Shown here in pieces: positions 28,375 to 38,621 of a stretch of 64,000 nucleotides of DNA. The notes under the pieces were generated by a model. That model was not told the DNA's origin. It saw only the letters and a program-made list of their open reading frames with translations, and ran no database searches. A program made the position numbers and the translations under genes. Source of the stretch: Zygnema cylindricum (lineage: Eukaryota; Streptophyta; Zygnematophyceae; Zygnematales; Zygnemataceae); NCBI GenBank assembly GCA_037447655.1, contig JBBHKE010000838.1, positions 197,122 through 261,121 of the forward strand, given 5' to 3'. Every line of letters starts with the position of its first letter. Position 1 is the stretch's first letter.

Positions 28375-28935
28375 ATTTATAGGTTTTCTTACGGACAATC
28401 AAAGGTCTATAATTTGTGTAAAGATTATTGACGTTTTTCATTGCAAGAATTGTGAGATAGACGCGGTTGTGGGAGAGGGAGAGAGAGAGAGGCGCTTTCA
28501 TGGACTTCACTTTTGTGAAATGTCTTCCGTTGGTCGACCACGACCCCTGTACGGGAAAAAGCGCACGGAAAAAAGTCACGCACAGAAAAAGTCACGCACA
28601 AGCTGTAAACGTGCAGTGGGTTTTTATTTTTGGCACTCCGCGCACAAAAATTGTCAAAAACCTCCGACGCGTGCGATTTTTTTTGTCAATTCGCTCAGAT
28701 CGTGGAACTTAGTTAAAATCACCTCACGAGGTGATTTTATTTGAAGTTTGAATGATGAGTTGTAAGGTCGCTAAAAGTGGGTCGAAACGCGCTAGACGAC
28801 AAACTTCGATACGGTAACGCAAATTGTACTGTGGTAATATCGATTTTTTGTTATGGTTGCGGATTTTCTCGTTGAGGGCTAAGTTTTGGAGGAAAACGAC
28901 AGAAAATAAACCTAACTTTTTCACATGGGAAATAT
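28375..28935. mobile_element. Harbinger-like TIR element, copy 3, inverted and truncated
   Basis: Inverted relative to copies 1 and 2. It shares the palindromic core CACCTCACGAGGTG, the GGGAGAGGGAGAGAG tract and the terminus ACATGGGAAA near 28922. The other terminus is missing, so the copy is truncated. Confidence 0.6.
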
Positions 28936-28980
28936 ATCTAAAACCGTATTCCGAACTTACTTCTCCGGGCTATGCCTGTA

Positions 28981-29195
28981 CACCGTGAATCGCTGGCCCT
29001 ATTAGCGTTAATGTTCTCTTAAAACATTTTTTTTCCGTACACAGATGTCCGATTGTGGACATGACGGTTGCGATTGAAAGGTAAGATTCTCAATTTCCGA
29101 TTGGCGGGCTCAAACTGAAAATCGGACAAGTGTGTACGTAGAAAAGATGATTTACGTGGCGAAGAAAATATCAGCACTAATAGCGGTACACGGTG
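28981..29195. mobile_element. Stowaway/Tc1-mariner-like MITE (TACACCGTG family)
   Basis: Terminal inverted repeats CACCGTGAATCGC at the left and GGTACACGGTG at the right are flanked by TA on both sides. The length of about 215 bp and the interior (a CGGACAAGTGTGTACG-type motif) match copies at 47776-47990 and 30362-30593. Non-coding. Confidence 0.7.
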
Positions 29196-29519
29196 TAGTT
29201 CTGTACTAAAAAAAGGATATTTGTGTCTTTATAAAATACGACATCTCGTTTTCATCGCTCTTTTCCGTAGAAGACCTGAATAATGAGGGATTTTTTAGGG
29301 ATAATATACAAGGATCTTTCCAATTTAGTTTTGAAATATTTTACTGCATTTTTTTACTGCAATTATTCCAGGAATTTTTAAGAAACTAAATAAATTTCGA
29401 ATTCCGATCCCGAAAATCTTTTGGATTTTCAGAAACCTTCCAAAACCTTTTTCGAAATCGTACGGACACCATTGACTCCCTCCTGTCAGAGTCTTGAATC
29501 GTGAATTCTGAACCTAAAT

Positions 29520-29900
29520 GTTGAAACCCTAATTTTTTAAATTACAAGCCCTAAACATTGAACTTGCAACCTTCCTAAACCCTAAAACTTCAAATCTAAC
29601 CCTAAACATCATAACCCAACCCTAAACCTCAAACCTAACCCTAAACTTCCAAACTCTGACTCTAAATCTCAAAAACTTAAACCTAAACCTTCAACTTAAC
29701 CCTAAACTTGAACAGAACCTTATCTTCCAAACCTAACCTCAAACCTTGTACCCAAACCTCGATTTGAACCTTAAACCACACACCCTAACCCTAATTTGTA
29801 GTGATAATTTTAGCCTCTGCTGAACGAAAAGCTTCCGCAGTTTATTCAGCGCCAGCGTTGAAACCCTAACCTAAAAACCTGCAACCCTAATCTGAATTGC
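29520..29900 (+). promoter_or_regulatory. Telobox / degenerate telomere-repeat tract upstream of TFIIE-beta
   Basis: About fifteen to twenty occurrences of ACCCTAA/CCCTAAA-type motifs lie in the 400 bp before the TFIIE-beta start codon, all in one orientation. Plant teloboxes (AAACCCTAA) are known promoter elements of growth and translation genes bound by TRB-type proteins. The density here also fits a short interstitial telomeric tract that has decayed. Confidence 0.6.
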
Positions 29901-29937
29901 ACTCCGAGACCTTAAACTTAGATTCTAAACTTTAGCC

Positions 29938-32900
29938 ATGCTTAGCGAGAAGCGAGCGCAGTTTGTTCAGCGCCAGGCTCAGCTTCAGGCTCGAAATGCC
30001 AGCGATGCGGCTGCACGTGCCAAAGCCGCCGGGCCTCCTTCTTCTTCCCGAGCCGCTGGTCCGGGATTCGTCAAACCGGGTCCCAAACCTCCGCCTACCA
30101 GCAGCACGTCCGGAATGGACCGCAGCAACTGGAGAAACGACAAAGACAAATATGCGCAAATACTGGAAGTGAGGAGGATGCCTGTCGGGGCACAGATGAT
30201 GAAAGTCATTCTGTTGTTGAAGAAGGTGAGGGGGGAGCTTTTTAGTTTCTTGTGTATTATTGTTAGTGTCGGGTTTTTTTTTTTTCAGTGTTCGGGGCAC
30301 AGATACGTCGTCCCGAAGCAGGTGGAGGGAAGCTTTTTGGTCTTTTGTGTGGTTTTTTAGTATACCGTGTATCATTATTAGCGTTGATGTTTTTTTCTTC
30401 GGTGTTTTACACGTGCCCGGGTTTTGTTTGGGGACAGTTAATCCGAAGGTGTGAAACTTACCTTTTTATTGCAACCTTCGGATTAAAAATCCTTTTAATT
30501 GGACAAAAAATCAAAATAATTGGACAAGTGTACACGTAGAAAACCGAGTTTAAAGGCCAAAAAAAACATGAACACTGATAATGATACACAGTGTAGTGGT
30601 GAGGGAATTGCAGCAATTATCGGAAGGCCGGAAACAAATGCAAAGACCTTTTAGCACAAGACAGCCTGAAATAAATTAACTGGTGATAAGAAAGAACTTA
30701 ATGTAAGAAAAAGGTTTAGGGATCAGGTGTAGGCAGACAGAGGTAGGTGGGAATGTTGGAAATTCATAATTCTGGGTACAAATCCTTACGGGTCCATTTC
30801 CCTGATTCAAATCAGATCGAGAGGAGGAGAGGAAGACGGAGGGGGAGGGGAGAAGAGAGAGGGAGAGCATGAATTCACGAGAATGAAAGAGAAAGAGAGT
30901 GGGTGAGTGTGTGTGTGAGAGAGAGAGACTGTATAAGAGAGAGGGGGTCATCGGGTGAGGTGAAGGTAGATGGTGAGGAGGAGGAGAGGGGAGGGGAAGA
31001 GAAAAGTACTATTTCCAGTACTCTGGAGATAGTAAGAGAAGGTAGAGATGGAGAGAGAGAAATTGATAGGGATGGTTGGGGAGACAGGAGCGCAGGGCGT
31101 TAAGTCCGGAGGAGATCGAAACTGAAACTTTTGTGGACATCAGTTTAAACGCAGAATTGCAGAGGAATTTGCGGAGCAACCCCAAAGTGGCTTTTGACGG
31201 AGGGAGATACATTTATAAGGTATTTTTCTAAATTGTTTCTTCTTCAATTAAGGAATGGGGACAGGAAAAGCACAGCAAGCTACACCTATATTTAAAACAA
31301 AAAAAAAAAAAACAGAAAAAAACTCTATTCTCAGGTCTCTGCATACCAGTATGATGTATGACTGTTTCCTGAACAGAGTACTGTCTACAGATACAATGGA
31401 TGTCAAATGATATTGTTTTCTATGATTGTGTAGGAGTTTGTTCAAGGATTCATGGCTATGTTTTTTTGTTTTACTATTGACGTCAATGATGTTGTTTTCA
31501 ATGATTGTATAGAAATTGTCGAGGGATTCAAGGCGATCGTTTAATTTTTTTATAAGTGCAGGCAACCCATTCTTTAGCTGGGAAAGAAGAACTTCTGCAC
31601 TTAATTCGTGCACATAAAGACGGAATTCCTTCAACTGAAGTGGAGGACAGCTATCCCACTGTGTCTAACGATATAGAGGTAGGGCCTACTAGAGACCCCG
31701 TTTCCATTTTCTGAATATTTTGGGATTTTCTAATACTCAAGATCTGTTTCTCTCATCTATGTTCTGTTGTCAATATTGGGTTTAAACTGATGTTCCCAAA
31801 AGCAAGTTTGAATATTTAAGTTTAAACGTTTTCCTAAAGTTGTTTTAAAACATGTATCTGTAAGTGTATCCGACAATTTAGCAAGGTCAGTTTTTTTTTC
31901 TGATTTTTTTTTTGTTCTTTTTATTATTTATCTTCCAAATTTGAGCCGAAATTGTCAGAACTTTGTGCTTTAGCTACTCTCTTAGCCAACAAATACAGTC
32001 TTTGGGAGGTATGCTGGCGGTTAGAGGTTGCATCGGAGAGTTTTTTTTTTTTTTTAAATATATAATCTTCATGTTTTTGGCTGAACAAGTTGGATTTTTA
32101 ATTTTCAGAAATTGCATGTACTTAACGTACTCCGTACGTCCGTACCTGACATTTTGTACTTTAAAAGTATATGTACTTCTGTAGTTTATCGTACTTTTCG
32201 TAGTTGTACAGACTTTTGGGCAGTTTAAACTCGTGCAAAGTTTAAACTTCAGAAATTGAGACACTGTTTCAACTGGAAATTCTTGGAGAGACGAACATTT
32301 GGGAGGAACTCAGAAAATTGTGTCCATTACTCCTCCAATTTTGGGCTGGCTATGAGCTTAGAACTTTTTGGGTGCTAGCAATTAGTATTAGTGATAAAGT
32401 CAAGGACTAATCTCATGTGGATAACGCAAAATTTTATAACTTAGGAGGTATTTGACCGTAAAAACCCTATTCACACCAATATCTTTCTGATGCCAGCTAT
32501 TTGTGGCAATTCAAATAATGTAGAACCAGTTGTTCATGTACCACATTTTTTTCTTTTTGGTTGTTTGCAATAGTTTTGTGATACAACTGATTGGAAACTA
32601 AAAGTTTTTCAACATGCCAAGTCTATCAAATAGCCTTTTTTTTCCAGAATTGAGTTCCGTTGGAAAAACGTGCCTTTGTGTGAGCTGCATCTGATCGTAA
32701 AACATTACACGTGAAAAACGCTTATTTTTAGCATAATCACATCTCTAAACTCTTGCGAAGTTGCTACATTGGACGGTTTAGTGAAAAGTTCTCACCTCTG
32801 TCCAGTGTTTAACCTAGGATCTGAATTTGTTCGATTGTCCTCTCTCTTTTACAAATATGCCTCCGGTTTCAATTTCATAGTCACTTCCCTACCTCTTTCC

Positions 32901-33380
32901 CAAGAAATACCTGTCCGTTTTCAAATGTACAAAACATTCCCTAACAGTCATATGTTAGAAACCAGGGGATTGGATAAAAAGTACACACTAATTCAGGTCC
33001 CCTCGTATCTCCTCCCTCCTCCTGTGCCCTCCCAGGAGCTCCGGACCGCGGGCCAGTTATGGAAGCTCCAAAACAGTGATTCCAAAGTGGACATATTGTA
33101 CCCTAACGATCCGAGGATTCAAATTACGGTCGACGACGACATTAAACAGTTGGTGAAGAGCGTAAAACTGAGCGACTGGCACGACATGGAACGGGAGCTT
33201 AAGAGGGCGGGAATGGTTCCGGCCACTAGTGCGGCTCGGAGAGAGAGTATGTTGGCCGATACAAGGCAACAAAAAGAACAACCGAAGACTAAGAAAAGAC
33301 GAGAGTCGAAAAGGACGAAATATACAAACAGTCATTTACCGGAGCTTCTGCGAGGGATCGAGATGCCGCCGGGGATGTGA
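29938..33380 (+). CDS. Transcription initiation factor IIE subunit beta
   Basis: Complete gene of four phase-0 exons: 29938-30225, 31088-31219, 31562-31678 and 33036-33380; 293 residues, within the usual TFIIE-beta size. An Ala/Pro/Ser-rich N-terminus is followed by the first winged helix (MPVGAQMMKVILLLKK, FDGGRYIYK), a second winged helix (KEELLHLIRAHKDGIPSTEVED) and the diagnostic motif ILYPNDPRIQITVDDDIKQL. The basic C-terminus ends KRTKYTNSHLPELL. TFIIE-beta pairs with TFIIE-alpha to recruit TFIIH to the RNA polymerase II pre-initiation complex and help promoter opening in the nucleus. The start ATG is the first in frame and follows a telobox-rich leader. Intron 1 contains a MITE (30362-30593). 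Exon order and joins match the family without gaps. Confidence 0.93.
30362..30593. mobile_element. TACACCGTG-family MITE in TFIIE-beta intron 1
   Basis: Ends resemble CCGTGTATC at the left and GATACACAGTG at the right, TA-flanked; the interior contains GGACAAGTGTACACG as in the 28981-29195 copy. Somewhat decayed termini. Confidence 0.55.
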
Positions 33381-35673
33381 TTGTTGGAGTGTGAGTTGTT
33401 TAACCGGATGTTTTTTTTTTGTTTTTTGGGTGTTTTGTTTTTAGGGTTTTTTGTTTGTAGGTTCTTTTGTTTTAGTGGGTTTTGTCTTTGTGTTTTTTTT
33501 TTGTTTTTGTGTTTTTTGTTTTCACTTTTTTTTTTTTTTTTTCACGCCTTTTTTAAATGTACAGAATATAGGGTCTTGTTGCGACCAGGGCCAGGTCATG
33601 ATAGTGTAGATTTGACTAGCTTTTATGCAACTGTTTTTTTTTTTTTTTTTTTCTTTTAACATTACAAGAAGTCTTCGGTCCACGGTCCTGTAATTAGTTT
33701 CCCATATTGTTTGTCGGTCGAGAGTGTTGTGTGTTTTTAGTTAACGGAGAAGACTTCTCTTTCTTTTTTTTTTAAGTCTGTGTAAAAAAAAATAGTTGAG
33801 AGCTTATTTACCTTCTGAGTCAACGTTTTTTCAGTGGTTTAGTTTTTGAAACCATCTTACAAACTACTACAAAGATGTACGAAAAACTTTTGCAACAAAA
33901 ATGTGGTATAAATGGTAATGACAAAATCCGTTGTCTTATCCGTTCGCTGATCTTGGCTGGAACTGGTTTGACATTATGATTCCTGCTTTTTTTTTCTAAT
34001 ACATCTGAAAGGATATTCTATTTTGTTTTTTATGGTATAGGGTTTTTTAGACTGATCAGTCTCCTTGTTCCTGGTTATGTTATGTACGTTGTATTTTGTC
34101 TTTTTCTGAACATTTTACGTTGTTTTCTTTTCTGGGAGCGTAGGAGAGCAGATGTTTGTACACCGCCCAACGTTATTAGTGTTAAGGACTTTTTAACTTT
34201 AATGCAAAATTATAATTAATAATAAAAAATTAGTTCAAGGAGATGTGATAGATTGTAGTCCAGGTCCTTAAATAGTGTTGTTAACACTATTTTGTGATTT
34301 TTGGCCAGAAAAAGTCGTGACCGAATTAGTGCTATTAACTCTAATAACAATAGGCGGCGTAGATAGTGACTAAAACCAGTGTTTATTAATACTAATGATA
34401 CAATGTGAGTCGTTGTTGGCTTCAATGGTACTGATTGGTTTGGTGCTTGTCCATTTGCCTCCCAACCAGGAAATTGTGGAAATAACACTAAATGTTGTTT
34501 CTTAACGCCAATTCTTTGACTCGCTTAAAGCCAGTTGTGTCATTTTGAACTGAATCATACCAACATAAACCCAACACTGAATTTGTTTACTCTAATAGCG
34601 ATTTGCAGCGTATTTCATTTGATTGCCATTTCCGTGCGTTTGTTCGTAAGTTTGTCCGTACTTTTTTAATGTACCATCTCCGGCCTCTAATGTGTTGTTA
34701 TACGTACCGTTCCCAAACTTCTTATCGCCCTTCAATTCCACTTGCAATAACAATTTTATTAGATCTCACTCTCAATGACACTTTCAATCCCACTCTCAAT
34801 CCCACTTTCAATCCTACAGCCAATCCCACTTTCAATCCCGCTTTTAATCCCACTTTCGATCCCGCTTTTAATTCCTTCTAAATCCTACTTCCAATTCCAC
34901 TTTGAATCCCAATTTCAATACCACTTCTAATTTACCCCACACTCAGAACATCATTCAATCCCACTGTCAATCCCACACTCATTCCCACTTTTAATCCCAC
35001 TTCCAACCATTTTCAGTCCCTCTTCAAGTCCCACTTTCTATCCCATTTTCAACCCCAATCTCAGTCCCACTTTCAATCCCACTCTTAATTCCAATCTCAA
35101 TTTAACTTTCAATCCCACTTTCAATCAAGTTCGCGTTACTCTGTTCTAGCTTACTGTTATAGTTTTGCGTTGTCTTTATGGAACATTGAATACAAGTAAG
35201 ATAAAATAAAATGATGGGTTTTTGTGGTTGGTGGTATCAATTAATGGACCTTTTATGTGTTGGTTAGTGGTACGTAGTGGAAGCAAAAAACTAAGTTTTT
35301 AAGCATTGTTTTGGTTGTCAAATGATAAGTAAAGAGAAAGCAGTTCGATTTTTAGAACTAAATGGGAGTATTGTTATATAAGCTCCAGTAGTAGTTTAGT
35401 ACAATGAGCTATTAGAGGCGACTTATGGTAGTGGCAACCCTAGAGCTCAAGGGGTGTATTGTTTTATAAAGCTCCAGTAGTTTGGTATTAAGAGCTATGG
35501 GAGTAGACTTTCAAATGTTAAAGACGATTATTTAGAGTTCTTTGGTTCAGTATGAGCTGCAACTAGTGTGGATTACTGATATTTGTGAGCGTGGAGTTTC
35601 ATTTGACGGGTGTATATAGGTCAAGCTATTGCGTATGGGTAAAGTACGACGTTTTGTTTCGGTACGTTGTAAT
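33381..35673. other. Intergenic region 3' of TFIIE-beta
   Basis: T-rich 3' UTR-like sequence at 33381-33660 with several long T runs, then unremarkable AT-rich DNA with a few TATTAGTGTTAA MITE-like fragments (about 34158-34400) and the 12-bp minisatellite. No gene supported. Confidence 0.55.
34738..35125. repeat. 12-bp minisatellite (CACTTTCAATCC)
   Basis: About thirty degenerate head-to-tail copies of a 12-bp unit based on TCAATCCCACTT. In one frame it reads as an Asn-Pro-Thr-Phe repeat, but no start context, splice signals or homology suggest it is translated. Confidence 0.8.
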
Positions 35674-36020
35674 CATAGTTGTTTAAATCGCGCGATTTTC
35701 TCATTTTTTCCGATTTTTACGTTTTATTGGTGACTTTTGAAAAAATCGCAAAAAAACGCGATGTACTTTCTGTCCGGTAAACTGAACATAAATTTTACGG
35801 AAATGTACGGAATTGTACCGAAAATGTACAGACTAGTACGAAAAGAGACGGGAATTGTACGGAAAATGTTCAAACTGCGGTACATATAAAATTCATTTTT
35901 TTTACATGTACGGAATGGTACGGATTCACAATCACTAACGATTTTTCAAATCGACCTCTCCGATTTCTACGTATTATTCGCGCGTTTGAATCGTGAGTAA
36001 AATACGATTTGAACAACTAT
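35674..36020. mobile_element. hAT-like MITE (CATAGTTGTTCAAATCG family), copy 1
   Basis: Left end CATAGTTGTTTAAATCG and right end CGATTTGAACAACTATG form a terminal inverted repeat. Flanks GTTGTAAT and GTTGTAAA are an 8-bp target duplication with one mismatch. The interior is rich in TGTACGG/CCGTACA words. Non-coding. Confidence 0.7.
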
Positions 36021-36061
36021 GGTTGTAAATTACAACCATAGTTGTTCAAATCGTATTTTAC
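35997..36061. repeat. Perfect 32-bp inverted repeat with 1-nt centre
   Basis: Arms at 35997-36028 and 36030-36061 are exact reverse complements around a single A at 36029. The left arm is the right end of the adjacent MITE plus its flank; the right arm is an inverted second copy of that end. Confidence 0.92.
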
Positions 36062-36132
36062 TTGTAATGTATGTTTCTTGCTAATGGTTAAATGTCCATA
36101 CGTGAACCGTTGACCAAGTCCCTTTTACCTAA

Positions 36133-36748
36133 GGGTGCGTCTCCATGTACTTGAAACTTAGAGAACTTACTTTGTTTTTTAGCGCAGATCCGGCGGACCC
36201 GGATTTCGGGTGTCCCTATGTGTACCAAACGAAGTTGTCACTTAAGGGCGTGACAATTGTAGACGTCGACAATGCTGGTGACGGCTGTCGACAATGTACA
36301 ATCTGTGATGACGCACGCTATTTTTGTAACTGCTTGTGACGTCACATGACTTTTCGTGACATTGTAGACGTACCGCCGTCCAGCCTCTGCCGTTTCACGG
36401 TTGAAGAAGATGCAATTTGCCTTTGCGTCTTTTGTCCGCTCGACGTGAAATGGCATCGGATCTTGAGACCCCTGGCGAAATAAAATCCGTACCACGCGCA
36501 AACGGACAAAACCAAACAAATTGTGTACTTTGCTTTGTCGAACCTGAACGCAAACGGACAAAACATAGCGGATCGTGCACTTTTCGTCGTCGCTTGAATT
36601 CTTTTGAAATTTCTTGAACAAATTTTACACTTGCGACTACGTGTCTCTATTTGTTTTTCGAAACGGATGAAACTTACGCGGTACGGCTCTAAGTTTTACA
36701 GGAAAACGACAGAAAAAAACCCTTACTTAAGCACATGGAGACGCACCC
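36133..36748. mobile_element. Harbinger-like MITE (GGGTGCGTCTCCATG)
   Basis: Exact inverted termini GGGTGCGTCTCCATGT and ACATGGAGACGCACCC, with TAA on both sides (36130-36132, 36749-36751). The interior has GTGACGGCTGT and GGAAAACGACAGAAA words shared with the 22927 and 26192 elements, so it is a diverged member of the same group. Carries no transposase. Confidence 0.75.
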
Positions 36749-37007
36749 TAATATGAAGGATTCCGCGTTTCACCTTCCTGTTGGCAGGATCAAAAATCGC
36801 ACTGAAATCGTACGGCCATCACAATCGGCTGGTCCGACGGAACGTGAAAGTACAAACAGAATCGTAGCTCCTTTACGGAAGCCGTCAGATCTTTCAGATC
36901 TACGCTTGCAATCCGCCGGAGAATTTCGGGAATCTTCCGTTGACTCGTGTAATCGAGCTACAAACCCGGCGCTTAAGCGATTCTAACGTCTTTTGCTGAC
37001 AAATCCT

Positions 37008-37543
37008 TGTTAAGATTTCAATGTGTAAATTCAGTTCAGTTTTGTGTTCAGTTTGTGTTTATGCTAAATTAATGATCAGTTGAAGTCGGCAGTTATGTTT
37101 TTTCCCGGAACTTCCTGTTTAGTCTGAGTGTCGGTTAAAGTTCGTGACGTGGTACTATACGGTTGGTGAATTATTTAGTGCGTAGAACCGTGGTACGGTC
37201 ATAGGTCCAGATCACGGTTAGTTTCGGCGCACTAATGTTTTATTAGGCGTTTCAGCGCCTAAGTGTCAAAAATTGGTGAAAGTGGAGTTTGAGTGGAATT
37301 GTGACAGAAGTAGTATAGTTCTGTCTTCTGGTGGTGTTGGAAGAAAGTATTTTAGGAGGAGTATTGTATAGTTTCATATATCAGAAAAGGAAGTGAAGTT
37401 GAAGGAAGAAAGGGGATGTAAAAAGTTCGATTGAATATATTTTCTATTTGGTCGAGTTCCTTTGTTATCTGTGAATTTCTGATGTCTGGAATTTCTGAAT
37501 GCTTCCGCTGAAGATGTATGTTTAAATGATCCTTTTTATAACA
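37008..37543 (+). repeat. 5' LTR
   Basis: 536 bp, TG...CA bounded, preceded by the target duplication ATCCT. By eye it differs from the 3' LTR at one position (CGGAACTTCC versus CGGAACATCC at about 37113). Confidence 0.93.
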
Positions 37544-37545
37544 AG

Positions 37546-37561
37546 TGGTATCAGAGCGGGT
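37546..37561 (+). other. Primer-binding site complementary to initiator tRNA-Met
   Basis: TGGTATCAGAGCGGGT starts two bases after the 5' LTR. TGGTATCAGAGC is the standard plant retrotransposon primer site for the 3' end of initiator methionine tRNA, most typical of Copia-type elements. Confidence 0.9.
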
Positions 37562-37700
37562 AAAAGCTGCTAGTAGTAGAAAAGCTCCCAGTAGTAAAAA
37601 TCACTGTCATCAGTCAGTGTGGCGAGTGTTGCGGCAATGGGAGGAAAGAAGAAGACCTCTCCCTCTCCCTTTCCTCTCCCTCTTCCCTCCCTCTATCAAA

Positions 37701-38621
37701 ATGAACGATTTATTCACACCGGCGTGGTTCCCGACTAAGTCTCCCCTTAGTGCATCGGATGGACTCGACGTTGAGCTCGGAAAAGCCAACAATGAAGACT
37801 TTGAAGAAAGAAATAGTGTGGACAGATCCTTTAAAAAGAAAGCGAAAGACATTGAGCATGACATTAAAAGCGCTGAAAGTCTTTTGTCGCTTTTGGAAGA
37901 ATCTCAGCATAGGACAAAGGCACTTGTTAGAAAGGCAGATTTAGAAACACTTAGAAGGAACATGGAGGGAAAATTTGAAATGTTAAAATTTTTGGCGGGA
38001 AAAACGAAGACGGAGCTTGATTCTCTGAGGGCGGAAAATGAAAAAAACATGAAAATGGATGGATGTGGACAAGGATCAGCTTCTTACAGGATGAGAATGA
38101 ACATCACAAATAATTTGACTCTCAAATTGAAAAAAATTGTTAACAAAGTTTCAGATTTGAGAGAGGCCATGGAGAGAGACAACAGAGAAGTTGTGGAAAG
38201 GACAGTTTTTACCATTACTGGTACGAAACCAGACCGTACAATGGTGGATAACCTGGTAGAAACTGGAAAGAGTGATGAAATTTTCCATCTTGCCGTACAA
38301 AAACAAGGAAAAGGAGCAGCAGAGACAGCTTTGTATGAGATGGAGGAGAGACATGGAGCCGTACAAGAGGTTATGAAAAATATAGTGGAATTACATGACC
38401 TCTTTTTGGAACTGGCCAATCATGTGGAGGCACAGGGAGAACTGTTTGAAACTATCGAACTGCAGGTCAGATCAGCTATAGATGACGTCACTATCGGAGT
38501 CGGGAAACTGAAAGTTGCTCGGGAGATCCAAAAAGATACTCAAAAATGGCAACTTTGGGGTGCCCTTGCAGTTTTTATTATAATACTAATCATTATCTTC
38601 TCCATTCTTTACTTTATGTAG
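37701..38621 (+). CDS. SYP1-type Qa-SNARE syntaxin, intronless, inside LTR element
   Basis: 306 residues, the normal full length for plant plasma-membrane/cytokinesis syntaxins (SYP11/12/13 group). The start ATG at 37701 gives MNDLF, the typical start of this group; an upstream in-frame extension from 37545 would run through the primer site and is rejected. Visible parts are an acidic N-terminus, the helical Habc region from about residue 40, the linker signature VFTITGTKPD, the SNARE helix (about 215-280) with the zero-layer glutamine at about residue 245 in HVEAQGEL, and a C-terminal membrane anchor (284-306, WGALAVFIIILIIIF). Qa-SNAREs pair with Qbc/R-SNAREs to fuse vesicles with the plasma membrane or cell plate. 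No stop or frameshift interrupts it. AATAAA overlaps the region right after the stop. It is preceded by a CT-rich leader as in normal plant 5' UTRs. Intronless structure also occurs in some native SYP1 genes, so it does not alone prove an mRNA origin. Confidence 0.93.
   Translation: MNDLFTPAWFPTKSPLSASDGLDVELGKANNEDFEERNSVDRSFKKKAKDIEHDIKSAESLLSLLEESQHRTKALVRKADLETLRRNMEGKFEMLKFLAGKTKTELDSLRAENEKNMKMDGCGQGSASYRMRMNITNNLTLKLKKIVNKVSDLREAMERDNREVVERTVFTITGTKPDRTMVDNLVETGKSDEIFHLAVQKQGKGAAETALYEMEERHGAVQEVMKNIVELHDLFLELANHVEAQGELFETIELQVRSAIDDVTIGVGKLKVAREIQKDTQKWQLWGALAVFIIILIIIFSILYFM

Larger units (their letters stand above)
21912..29937. other. Divergent intergenic region, 8 kb, transposon-rich
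   Basis: Separates the 5' ends of the nucleotidyltransferase-family gene (-) and the TFIIE-beta gene (+), so it should contain both promoters. No gene is supported. About a third is covered by terminal-inverted-repeat elements listed separately (22927-23927, 26192-27582, 28375-28935, 28981-29195) and a 13-bp tandem repeat (27675-27800). Open frames here are short and fall largely inside the repeats. Confidence 0.6.

Noticed and set aside
30676-30951. Ser-rich - strand frame in TFIIE-beta intron 1
   Set aside because: Antisense of a GAGAGA-rich tract inside an intron.
37545-37700. N-terminal extension of the syntaxin frame
   Set aside because: It starts at the LTR/primer-site border with a non-ATG codon and runs through CT-rich leader. 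The family start MNDLF lies at 37701.
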